Shown piece by piece: positions 37,610 to 49,745 of a stretch of DNA of 64,000 nucleotides (positions are counted from its first letter, which is position 1; each line of letters begins with the position of its first letter). The DNA comes from Planctellipticum variicoloris (GTDB lineage: Bacteria > Planctomycetota > Planctomycetia > Planctomycetales > Planctomycetaceae). A program made the translations under genes and the position numbers. Location: contig NZ_CP130886.1 of the NCBI RefSeq assembly GCF_030622045.1, forward strand, positions 1,811,557 to 1,875,556, in the 5' to 3' direction. Below the pieces are notes generated by a model. The model worked only from the letters and a program-made list of their open reading frames with translations. It made no database searches and had not been told where the DNA came from.

Positions 37610-38860
37610 TTGCAGTTCTGTCTGGCCGGAGCGGTCAGCTTTCGCGGCTGCCGGGCGGTGGTCGAACTGCTGCGGGACAGCCTGCCCCAGTTCCGGGGGG
37701 CTCCTGCGGCCAATACTGCGGAAGCGTGGCTGCTGCGGCTGGGACTGCACGAGTTGCGGCGGCCCAAGGAATTCGCCGCCGACTGGGTGTTCCTCGTCGA
37801 CCACACGCTGCAACTGGGGTCGCGGAAGTGTCTGGTCATCGCGGGGCTGCGATTGTCGGCGTGGAAAGCGCTGACGGCGCCGCTGACGCACCAGGATCTG
37901 ACGCTGCTGGCGCTGCAGCCGGTCGAAAAATCCAGCGGCGAGATCGTCCAGCGGCAGCTCGCGGCTGCGGCCGGGCTGGTCGGCGTGCCGGCCGCCATCC
38001 TCAGCGACGAGGGTTCGGATCTTCTCGGCGGCGCTCAGCGTTTCCGCGAACAGCACCCGACGACGCAGGTGCTGCACGACATCGCCCACAAGACGGCGAT
38101 CGTGCTCAAGCACGAACTGCTCGCCGATCCGCGGTGGATCGCGTTCGTCAAACACTGCGGGCAGACGCAGCCACGGGTGAAGCAGACGGAACTCGGACAC
38201 CTTGCTCCCCCCACGCAGAAAGTCAAAGGGCGTTACTTGAACTTGGGGCCGCTGATCGGCTGGGGCGCCCGCATGCTGCGGCTGATCGACACGCCCGCGG
38301 CCGAACGTCCCGCGGGTCTCGACCTGACGCGGCTCGAGGAGAAGTTCGGCTGGATCCGCGACTTCCGGGAGGCGCTCGTGGACTGGAACGACTTGCAGGC
38401 GGTCAAGGACCACATGCTGGAGTTCCTGCGCGTGGCGGGCTACCACGCCGCCGCCGGCGAGACGCTGCGCCGGCAACTGGAGACGGTGGCCCGAACGCCT
38501 GCCGGTGAGCGTGCGGCGGCGCGGCTGGTGGAGTTCGTGAGCGAGCAGTCGAGCGGCGTGCTCCCCGGACAGAGTCTGCCGGCCAGCAGCGAAGTGCTGG
38601 AATCGCTGATCGGCAAGGGCAAGCGTTTGCAGGGCCAGCACAGCCGCGGCGGCTTTACGAAACTGATTCTGGGGATGGCCGCGTCGGTCGTGCGGATCAG
38701 CGAGGAAAAGATCTGCGAAGCCCTGAACGCCGTGCGGCATCGCGACCTGCTCGCGTGGATCGACGACCACTTAGGCAAGTCGCTGACAGCCCAGCGCCGC
38801 CAGGCCCTCCCCGTCCTTCCAGGAACAAAAGCCGGATCAACCGGGACCGCCAACAATTGA
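37610..38860 (+). CDS. Transposase, DDE-like, main part (frame +1 to ORF A)
   Basis: The frame is open from 37508, just after a TAA, to the stop at 38860. The first possible start codon (TTG 37610) lies inside conserved sequence, so this part has no convincing start of its own. Acidic motifs of the RNase-H-like fold are seen in DWVFLVDHTLQLG and ILSDEGSDL, with conserved DIAHKTAIVLKHEL and LAPPTQKVKGRYLN further on. Either ORF A and ORF B are joined by a +1 frameshift in 37508-37521, or this copy is inactivated by a single-base indel. The intact, motif-rich ORF B suggests a recent event or programmed shift. Confidence 0.75.
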   Translation: MQFCLAGAVSFRGCRAVVELLRDSLPQFRGAPAANTAEAWLLRLGLHELRRPKEFAADWVFLVDHTLQLGSRKCLVIAGLRLSAWKALTAPLTHQDLTLLALQPVEKSSGEIVQRQLAAAAGLVGVPAAILSDEGSDLLGGAQRFREQHPTTQVLHDIAHKTAIVLKHELLADPRWIAFVKHCGQTQPRVKQTELGHLAPPTQKVKGRYLNLGPLIGWGARMLRLIDTPAAERPAGLDLTRLEEKFGWIRDFREALVDWNDLQAVKDHMLEFLRVAGYHAAAGETLRRQLETVARTPAGERAAARLVEFVSEQSSGVLPGQSLPASSEVLESLIGKGKRLQGQHSRGGFTKLILGMAASVVRISEEKICEALNAVRHRDLLAWIDDHLGKSLTAQRRQALPVLPGTKAGSTGTANN

Positions 38861-38976
38861 CGATTTCGCGCAGCCCAGGCTCCGCCTCGCATTGAAAGTG
38901 GCCTCAAATGCCAGGGAAGAGACGCGGTGTCCCGCGAGGGCCGTTCTCAGGCGGGGCGGGGAACCGGAAAACGAAG

Positions 38977-39004
38977 CGGGGAGACTGCTCATGCAGTCTC
39001 CCCG
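38977..39004 (-). terminator. Hairpin terminator after the 407-residue lipoprotein gene
   Basis: A perfect 12-bp stem (CGGGGAGACTGC at 38977-38988 with its complement at 38993-39004) and a 4-base loop lie 29 bases beyond the minus-strand stop codon. Confidence 0.6.
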
Positions 39005-39032
39005 GAGTTTCCATGCCGCGTCGACCCGCCCG

Positions 39033-40256
39033 CTACTTCAATTCGATCTCGATCACGCGCTCCGTCTTGTCGACCGCCTTGACGCTGGCGAATTCCAGCT
39101 TCTCGGCGAATGCCGAAACACTCTTCACGCCCGACAGCTCGATCGTCGTGTGGCCGTTTTCCGGCGGGAGGACGGTCGTTTCCGCGTTGAGCGCATCGTC
39201 GGCCAGCCCGCGCAGCTTCTCGGCCAGCTCGCTGGCCTGAGAATCGGATAGCTCGCCTACGATGCGGATGGTCACGGGTTGGGGAGACGAAGACGCCGCC
39301 GGGGTGTTGAACATCTGGCCCGCCATCATGGCCTGGAAGACCAGCGGCGCAGCGGCGGCCGTGATTTCATCCGCCGTCTTGGCCGCCAGCAGTTTGTCGA
39401 GCGTGGCGTCGACCGATTTGAGCTGGCCGAGGGCCTGCGGTTTGGCGGCGGCGAGGTCTTCGGGCTTGATCTGGTCGATCTGAGCCCGGGCCTGATCGAT
39501 CTGTTCTTTCCAGCCGTCCACCAGCGATTGCGGCAGCCACTTGCCTTCCACTTTGACGAACGCGACTTCCTCAGGTTCCGGGGCCTGCGGGCTGGCCATC
39601 TTTACGACGGCCTTGTCGCCGTCGCGGCTGACGACCGTCACCGTCACGTCTTTGAGCGTTTCCAGCGGATTCTGCCCGGCGGCGGTCCCGAGCGAGAGGG
39701 CTTGAGTCAGGAGCTGATTGCCGGTCTTTTCCAGGAACATCCGGCTCTCAAGCGCCTTCAGCTTCTCCAGGTCAGCCAGGTCGCTGCTGACCAGGGTCTC
39801 CAGGAAGGCGACGGCGCCATCCCAGTTCTGGCGGGCGATCGCTCCCTGGGGGCCGGCATCGGGACCCGCGAAGAGCGGGCCTTCCAGAATCAGGTCCTTC
39901 TTGGTCTTCAGGACCTGGACCGCCTTGTTCAGGACGGCGAACGACTGCTGCCAGATTTCCGGATCCATCTTTCCGGCGAACTGATTGACCAGCGAATCGA
40001 CGTCCTTCTGGTACGACGGCGGAAAGAAATCGTAGCTCTGCTGCAGCCGGCCCGACTTCACCCCCTCCAGCGCCGCCATCACGGCTGCGGCCGGGTCGTC
40101 GTCGGCGGGAGCGGGAGCCGATTTCGCCGCGGGTTCGCCGGCCGGGGCCGCGCCCCCGTCGACGACCTTCTTCTCTTCCTTGGCGCCGCCGCAGCCGACG
40201 GCGAGGCACAGAGTCAGGCACCACGCACACGATTTCCAGCAGTTCGTCGCGAGCAT
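39033..40256 (-). CDS. Lipoprotein of unknown function
   Basis: A 407-residue protein with a lipoprotein signal (CLTLCLAVGC, lipobox cysteine near residue 22) and a Pro/Ala-rich linker. The long soluble region includes SYDFFPPSYQKDVDSLVNQF and a beta-type segment (VTVTVVSRDGDKAVVKMAS, then VAFVKVEGKWLPQSLVD). The C-terminal portion VTIRIVGELSDSQASELAEKL resembles a small ferredoxin-like fold. I do not recognise the family. ATG 40256 is preferred to GTG 40259 immediately before it. Location is predicted to be a membrane leaflet facing the periplasm. Confidence 0.8.
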   Translation of the reverse strand: MLATNCWKSCAWCLTLCLAVGCGGAKEEKKVVDGGAAPAGEPAAKSAPAPADDDPAAAVMAALEGVKSGRLQQSYDFFPPSYQKDVDSLVNQFAGKMDPEIWQQSFAVLNKAVQVLKTKKDLILEGPLFAGPDAGPQGAIARQNWDGAVAFLETLVSSDLADLEKLKALESRMFLEKTGNQLLTQALSLGTAAGQNPLETLKDVTVTVVSRDGDKAVVKMASPQAPEPEEVAFVKVEGKWLPQSLVDGWKEQIDQARAQIDQIKPEDLAAAKPQALGQLKSVDATLDKLLAAKTADEITAAAAPLVFQAMMAGQMFNTPAASSSPQPVTIRIVGELSDSQASELAEKLRGLADDALNAETTVLPPENGHTTIELSGVKSVSAFAEKLEFASVKAVDKTERVIEIELK

Positions 40257-40472
40257 CACAGAGACTTCCCGAAAGTTGTAAGGTCCAATCGACGCGGCAT
40301 CAGAGTACCGTTCTTCGAAGGCCGCAGAAACGGCCGAACGGGAGATGTCCTCAAGTTTTCTCTCGGCGACGCAGAAGTCGGGGGCGGCATTGCAGGCGGC
40401 AGAAACGGCCGCTGGACTCGTCCCACAAACAAGTTTCCGGATCGGGCCTGTTATTTGAATTTCAGAAATTGC

Positions 40473-40502
40473 TTGACCCGGAGTATCTACCAGCCCTAAG
40501 AT
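40473..40502 (+). promoter_or_regulatory. Candidate promoter for the LysR gene
   Basis: TTGACC (40473-40478) and TAAGAT (40497-40502) are separated by 18 bases, about 70 bases before the LysR start. The remaining spacer 40257-40571 shows no gene. Confidence 0.4.
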
Positions 40503-40571
40503 TCGCCATTCGCTGCAGCAATAGTCGGATCAGATCAGTATTTGCCGTTGTGATACGTCGGCGTTCCTGTG

Positions 40572-41561
40572 ATGCACCTGCGAGACCTCGAAATCTTCTG
40601 TGAAGTGGCTCAGCTTCGGAGTTTCTCCAAGGCTGCGAAGGTCCATTCCGTTTCCCAGCCCGTGGCGAGTGAAACGGTCAAAGCCTTGGAAGATCACCTC
40701 GGCCTCGAACTGATCAACCGCTCCAAGCGTCCGCTGGAACTGACGCCCGCGGGGCGGATTTTCTGCGAAGGTTCCCGGGAACTCCTGGAGTCGTTCCGCC
40801 GCCTGGAAGACCGCGTGCTGCAATTGCGGGACAAAGTCGTCGGCCCGGTGCGGGTGGCGGCCATCTATTCGGTGGGCCTGCTGCAGATGGACTGCTACGT
40901 CAAGCAGTTCGAGCTGCTCTATCCCGACGCCGTGCTGGAATTGCGGTATCTGCACCCGGAGGCGGTGCTGGAGCGGATTCTCGACGACTCGGCCGATCTG
41001 GGCCTGATGTCATTTCCCCCGAAGCGCAGCGAACTGCACTGCGTTCCGTGGCAGGAACAGCCGATCGTGCTGGTCGTTCCCCCCAATCACCGCCTGGCCT
41101 CCCGGACCAGCATCTTCATTCGGGAAATCGACGGCGAACCGATGGTGTCGTACACTCCCGAGCTGCAGGTCCGGGCGGAGCTCGACCGGCGGCTGCGGCA
41201 GGCCAAGGTCAACGTCGAAGTCGTCCACGAATTTGACAACATCGAGAACATTAAGCGCGCCGTCGAAGTCGGGTCCGGCGTGGCCTTGCTGCCGGTGCCG
41301 ACGGTCCGCCGCGAGGTCGAGATCGGCTCCCTGAAGGCAATCCCGCTCGAAGATGTCCACTGGGTGCGCCCGCTGGGGATCGTCTACAAGAAGAACAAGC
41401 CGCTGACCGCGGCGGTGAGCCGGTTTCTCGACCTGCTCCACCAGCCGCCGGAATCGTTCTATCTGTCCGATCCGCAGGCCGATGCGGGCGGTAAACGCGG
41501 GCGGGCGCCCGCTGAGGCGTCCGCCGTTCCTCCGCCCGTCGCGGCGAACCACGGACCTTGA
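40572..41561 (+). CDS. LysR-family transcriptional regulator
   Basis: A 329-residue regulator with an N-terminal winged helix-turn-helix (LRDLEIFCEVAQLRSFSKAA, then SQPVASETVKALEDHLGLEL) and a type-2 periplasmic-binding-like effector domain (about 90-295). The last 35 residues are an Ala/Pro-rich tail. It lies 122 bp upstream of gltB on the same strand. LysR proteins often control neighbouring operons in response to metabolites, so control of glutamate synthase is the leading inference. The ligand cannot be read from sequence. ATG 40572 follows an in-frame GTG at 40569. Confidence 0.92.
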   Translation: MHLRDLEIFCEVAQLRSFSKAAKVHSVSQPVASETVKALEDHLGLELINRSKRPLELTPAGRIFCEGSRELLESFRRLEDRVLQLRDKVVGPVRVAAIYSVGLLQMDCYVKQFELLYPDAVLELRYLHPEAVLERILDDSADLGLMSFPPKRSELHCVPWQEQPIVLVVPPNHRLASRTSIFIREIDGEPMVSYTPELQVRAELDRRLRQAKVNVEVVHEFDNIENIKRAVEVGSGVALLPVPTVRREVEIGSLKAIPLEDVHWVRPLGIVYKKNKPLTAAVSRFLDLLHQPPESFYLSDPQADAGGKRGRAPAEASAVPPPVAANHGP

Positions 41562-41683
41562 GTCCGCGTCCGTCCGCCGTGACCCGATCCTGTCTGAGTT
41601 TTTTCGATTGATTCTCCGGCCCTGCGTGCCGGTTCCCGTCCGCTCCCCGCGGCGGGTTTCCCTGATGACCGTGGAATTTTGCG

Positions 41684-46291
<4,608 letters not shown>

Positions 46292-46303
46292 GTGGGAAGA
46301 GGT

Positions 46304-46334
46304 TTAACCACGGAGGTCACGGAAGGCACGGAAC
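46304..46334. repeat. Left flanking repeat of the GxxExxY cassette
   Basis: This arm reads TTAACCACGGAG, two bases, CACGGA, three bases, CACGGAA. Its inverse is at 46747-46778 with the same spacing. It begins 13 bases after the gltB stop codon. Confidence 0.75.
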
Positions 46335-46358
46335 AAAGAGCATCAGTCGGAGGGATTC

Positions 46359-46733
46359 ATGGCCCTCGTGTTCGAACAACAGAGCAGCCTGATTATTGGT
46401 GCGTGCATCGAAGTGCATCGTCGTCAGGGATCTGGCTTTCTGGAGCCAGTCTACCAGGAGTGTCTGGAGATCGAATTTGGCCTTCGTGGTGTCGATTTCG
46501 TTCCACAGCCTGAATTGACATTAAGTTATCGGGATCGTCCTCTGCGGGTTACGTATCGTCCCGACTTTGTTTGTTTTGGTGCAATCATCGTCGAGATCAA
46601 GGCCGCCAGCGAGTTGCACGACAATCATCGAGCACAAGTTTTGAACTATCTACGCAGTACTGGTTTTCGACTGGGTTTACTGGTGAATTTCGGACGTCAT
46701 CCCACTCTTGAGTTTCAGCGATTGGTCAATTGA
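46359..46733 (+). CDS. GxxExxY protein, PD-(D/E)XK nuclease-like
   Basis: A 124-residue protein with the diagnostic GFLEPVY (GxxExxY) and a PD-(D/E)XK-like core (YRPDFVCFGAIIVEIKA, containing Asp, Glu and Lys of the fold), ending in LLVNFG. Family members are frequent in planctomycete genomes; nuclease activity is plausible from the fold but unproven. The gene lies between gltB and gltD, is bounded by inverted CACGGA repeats, and is visibly less GC-rich than its neighbours (about 48% in a 60-base sample). It looks like a mobile cassette inserted into the glutamate synthase operon. Confidence 0.9.
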   Translation: MALVFEQQSSLIIGACIEVHRRQGSGFLEPVYQECLEIEFGLRGVDFVPQPELTLSYRDRPLRVTYRPDFVCFGAIIVEIKAASELHDNHRAQVLNYLRSTGFRLGLLVNFGRHPTLEFQRLVN

Positions 46734-46746
46734 GCGCCTTTGACTT

Positions 46747-46778
46747 CCTTCCGTGATCTCCGTGTTCTCCGTGGTTAA
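46747..46778. repeat. Right flanking repeat of the GxxExxY cassette
   Basis: The reverse complement reads TTAACCACGGAG, AA, CACGGA, GAT, CACGGAAGG, matching the left arm in units and spacing. It ends 30 bases before the gltD start. Confidence 0.75.
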
Positions 46779-46808
46779 ATTCTTCGACTTTTGTGATTGA
46801 TATAGACG

Positions 46809-48329
46809 ATGGGCAAGCCAACCGGTTTCAAAGAATTCAAGCGTCAGGTGCCGACCGAGCGTCTGCCGAAACTGCGCGTCCTCGACTGGAACGAGTTCCA
46901 CGAACACATGGACGAGGCCGACCTGCGCAAGCAGGGAGCCCGTTGCATGGATTGCGGCGTGCCGTTCTGCCACACCGGCACGCTGCTCAACGGCATGGCC
47001 GCGGGCTGCCCGGTCAACAACCTGATCCCCGAGTGGAACGACCTCATCTACCGCGGGCACTGGCGCGAGGCCCTCGACCGGCTGCATAAGACCAACAACT
47101 TCCCGGAGTTCACCGGCCGGGTCTGCCCCGCTCCGTGCGAAGGCTCCTGCGTGCTCGGCATTCACGAGCCGCCGGTCACGATCAAGAACATCGAATGTTC
47201 GATCATCGAAAAGGGCTTCGAAGAAGGCTGGGTCACGCCGGCCCCGCCTCCCGTCCGGACGGGCAAGAAAGTCGCCGTCATCGGCTCCGGTCCTGCAGGA
47301 CTGGCCGCGGCCGCTCAGCTCAACAGCGTCGGCCACAGCGTCACCGTCTTCGAGCGGGCCGACCGCGTCGGCGGACTGCTGATGTACGGCATCCCCAACA
47401 TGAAGCTCGACAAGGAGGTTATTCAGCGGCGCGTCGACCTGCTGACCGAGGAAGGCGTGGCCTTTGTGACCGGCAAGGAGATCGGGAAGGACATTTCGGC
47501 CGCCCAGCTCCAGCAGGACTTCGACGCGGTCGTCCTCTGCACGGGCGCGACAAAGCCGAACGACTTCTTCGCGAAGACCCCCGGCCGCGACTTGAAGGGG
47601 ATCCACATGGCGATGGAGTTCCTCCACGCCAACACAAAAAGCCTCCTCGACTCTCACCTCAAAAACGGGCACTTCATCAGCGCCAAGGACAAGGACGTCG
47701 TCGTCATCGGCGGCGGCGATACCGGCACCGACTGCCTGGGGACCTCATTGCGTCACGGCTGCCGCAGCCTGGTGAACTTCGAAGTCGTCCCCCAGCCGCC
47801 CGACCAGCGTGCGACGAACAACCCCTGGCCCCAGTGGCCCCGCGTCTTCAAGCAGGATTACGGACACCAGGAAGCCGCGGCGACGTACGACTATGCCCGC
47901 CTGCCGGGCAAGCAGCTTGCCGGCGATCCACGCGAATACTCCATCCAGACGGTCGAATTTCTGGGCGATGACCAGGGGAATCTGCGGGCGCTGAAGACCG
48001 TTCGCGTCGACTGGTCGAAGCCGGTGCAGGGCGGGGCTCCGTTCTCAGTGATTCCCGGCACCGAACAGGAATGGCCCGCCCAGCTCTGCTTCTTCGCCCT
48101 CGGCTTCCGCGGACCGGAGTCGCCCGTGGCGGAGCAGCTCGGAGTCAAGCTCGACGGCCGATCGAACTATGAAGCCGCGTTCGACAAGTACGTCACCAAC
48201 GTTCCGGGCGTCTTCGCCGCCGGCGACTGCCGCCGCGGTCAGAGCCTGGTCGTCTGGGCGATCAACGAAGGCCGGGGCGTTGCCCGCGAATGCGACCGGT
48301 ACTTGATGGGGTCGACAGACCTGCCATAA
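46809..48329 (+). CDS. gltD: Glutamate synthase (NADPH) small subunit
   Basis: A 506-residue protein with N-terminal Fe-S cysteine clusters ([26 protein letters not shown]), an FAD-binding Rossmann motif [15 protein letters not shown] and an NADPH-binding motif [11 protein letters not shown]. It passes electrons from NADPH to GltB. It is separated from gltB by about 520 bp containing the GxxExxY cassette, so the operon has probably been interrupted; readthrough would still allow co-expression. The ribosome-binding site is weak (GATATAGACG). Confidence 0.96.
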   Translation: MGKPTGFKEFKRQVPTERLPKLRVLDWNEFHEHMDEADLRKQGARCMDCGVPFCHTGTLLNGMAAGCPVNNLIPEWNDLIYRGHWREALDRLHKTNNFPEFTGRVCPAPCEGSCVLGIHEPPVTIKNIECSIIEKGFEEGWVTPAPPPVRTGKKVAVIGSGPAGLAAAAQLNSVGHSVTVFERADRVGGLLMYGIPNMKLDKEVIQRRVDLLTEEGVAFVTGKEIGKDISAAQLQQDFDAVVLCTGATKPNDFFAKTPGRDLKGIHMAMEFLHANTKSLLDSHLKNGHFISAKDKDVVVIGGGDTGTDCLGTSLRHGCRSLVNFEVVPQPPDQRATNNPWPQWPRVFKQDYGHQEAAATYDYARLPGKQLAGDPREYSIQTVEFLGDDQGNLRALKTVRVDWSKPVQGGAPFSVIPGTEQEWPAQLCFFALGFRGPESPVAEQLGVKLDGRSNYEAAFDKYVTNVPGVFAAGDCRRGQSLVVWAINEGRGVARECDRYLMGSTDLP

Positions 48330-48389
48330 TGTTCACAGCGCTTCTGTACTTCGAGGAGGTGCCTGCGCCTGTCTTGAGGGGCCTTAAGA

Positions 48390-48839
48390 GTGCTGGACTG
48401 GCTGAATGATAACTGGGGAAACGTCGCCAGTGTCCTCGGGCTGCTGCTGGCCATGCCTTCGCTGTGGTTGAGCATCTGGGCGTTGCGGATGGCCTCGACG
48501 GCCCGGGATGCCGTTGCGAGATTTCGCCGGAAGCAGCGGGCACGTTGGGTTGCGACGGAATTGGGGTTGGCGGATCTGGTGATCGATGGATTGCTCACAG
48601 CGCGTGCTGGTACGAGCCTCAAAGCCCTGGACTGCGACAGATTGCGGAAACTGCTTGTCGGAATTCGGTCGCAGGATTCTCTGAAGTTCTCCAAGCCGAA
48701 CTACCTCAGCCGTATAATCTCTTGGTTGGCTCAGCCGATTCGAGCGTCGGACGAGACGCGAATTTCTCTTCGCGAACTGCAGAACGAGCTCGATGCCGCG
48801 CGTCGTACTGTTGTGTTGGAATTGGAGGATGACCAATGA
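48390..48839 (+). CDS. Unknown membrane-anchored protein, first gene of a two-gene module
   Basis: GTG 48390 follows GAGGGG and opens a 149-residue protein. It has one N-terminal membrane segment (NVASVLGLLLAMPSLWLSIWAL, residues 10-31) and a helical, probably cytoplasmic remainder of about 115 residues (ASTARDAVARFRRKQRARW, then a long amphipathic C-terminal helix LRELQNELDAARR). I do not recognise the family. It overlaps the next gene by ATGA. GC is about 50% in a sample of its sequence, lower than the gltD and rpiB genes on either side. Confidence 0.7.
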   Translation: MLDWLNDNWGNVASVLGLLLAMPSLWLSIWALRMASTARDAVARFRRKQRARWVATELGLADLVIDGLLTARAGTSLKALDCDRLRKLLVGIRSQDSLKFSKPNYLSRIISWLAQPIRASDETRISLRELQNELDAARRTVVLELEDDQ

Positions 48840-49222
48840 CGGAACTGTCACCAGAGGTTGACTCCTCGAAGTTTGAGACGCTGGTGGAACGTCTGGTTCG
48901 AGGAACGCCCCAACGCAACATCGTCTGGTCTGAAACACCGCGGCGCGACGCTTTTGTCACGATCCTCGGGCACGGCTCAGTTGAAGTTTCACGCTGCCAG
49001 GAATTCGATGACGCCGGATCACCAATGGAGTGGTTCGAATTGATCGTGATTACTCCGAATGGACAGGTTGTGGAACGCCTGAGCTCGATACCGAATCTCT
49101 CGGGAATGGACTCTGTTCCGTTTGATGCCCGGAAACTGGCTGAATTATATCGTCAGGCGCGCGCAAGCGCGACCGGCGCCAATGACGTGTTGGACGGGAT
49201 TCTCGGCGAGTTGTCGAAGTAG
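48836..49222 (+). CDS. Unknown soluble protein, second gene of the module
   Basis: ATG 48836 overlaps the stop of the preceding gene and gives 128 residues. The sequence is a compact alpha/beta type (VWSETPRRDAFVTILGHG, then WFELIVITPNGQVVERL, and a C-terminal helical KLAELYRQAR) with no recognisable motif. It has no signal peptide. Tight coupling to the membrane-anchored partner suggests they form a complex. The function is unknown to me, and the lower GC than the flanking genes suggests transfer. Confidence 0.68.
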   Translation: MTELSPEVDSSKFETLVERLVRGTPQRNIVWSETPRRDAFVTILGHGSVEVSRCQEFDDAGSPMEWFELIVITPNGQVVERLSSIPNLSGMDSVPFDARKLAELYRQARASATGANDVLDGILGELSK

Positions 49223-49264
49223 ATCATTGTGACGGCTCCTAAACCCGCAATCGGTTCAGCACCC

Positions 49265-49735
49265 ATGCACATCGCTCTCGGCTGCGATCACGGCGGCTTC
49301 CCGCTCAAGGACAGAGTCGCTTCCCTCGTCGTCGCGGCGGGCCATACCGTCGTCGACTGCGGGACAGACTCCGACTGCGCCGTCGACTACCCCGACTTCG
49401 CCCGCAAAGTTGGCGAGGTCATTATTGCTGGTCGGGCCGACCGCGGCATTTTGATCTGCGGCAGCGGCGTCGGCATCAGCGTCGCCGCCAACAAAATCCC
49501 CGGCATCCGCGCCGGCATCTGCCACGACTACTACTCCGCCCACCAGGGGGTCGAGCACGACGACATGAACGTTCTCTGCATCGGCGCCCGGATCGTCGGC
49601 GAAGCCGTCGCCGTCGAGCTCGTCCAGGCCTTCCTCGGTGCGCAGTTTACTCGCGAAGAACGTCACGTCCGCCGGCTCGGAAAAGTCCTGCAGATCGAGC
49701 AGGACGCGCTCGCCGGCAAGTTCGCGACCCCGTAG
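49265..49735 (+). CDS. rpiB: Ribose-5-phosphate isomerase B
   Basis: A 156-residue protein of the RpiB/LacAB family: MHIALGCDHGGFPLK, DCGTDSDCAVDYPDFA, GILICGSGVGISVAANKIPGIRA and HDDMNVLCIGARIVG. It interconverts ribose-5-P and ribulose-5-P in the pentose phosphate pathway. The frame also opens at GTG 49229, 12 residues earlier; ATG 49265 matches the usual family start. It is the last plus-strand gene before a convergent oxidoreductase gene. Confidence 0.92.
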   Translation: MHIALGCDHGGFPLKDRVASLVVAAGHTVVDCGTDSDCAVDYPDFARKVGEVIIAGRADRGILICGSGVGISVAANKIPGIRAGICHDYYSAHQGVEHDDMNVLCIGARIVGEAVAVELVQAFLGAQFTREERHVRRLGKVLQIEQDALAGKFATP

Positions 49736-49745
49736 CCGTTTGTCA

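Larger units (their letters stand above)
37169..38880 (+). mobile_element. Insertion sequence with 19-bp terminal inverted repeats
   Basis: The left end GCCTGGGCTGCGCGAAATC (37169-37187) is repeated exactly in inverse at the right end (38862-38880), bounding 1712 bp. Inside are a short coiled-coil ORF and a long DDE-transposase-like ORF in another frame, both on the plus strand. A TCC triplet on both flanks may be a 3-bp target duplication, but is too short to prove. The same transposase type is common in planctomycetes. The right end lies between the transposase stop codon and the hairpin of the next gene. Confidence 0.8.
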
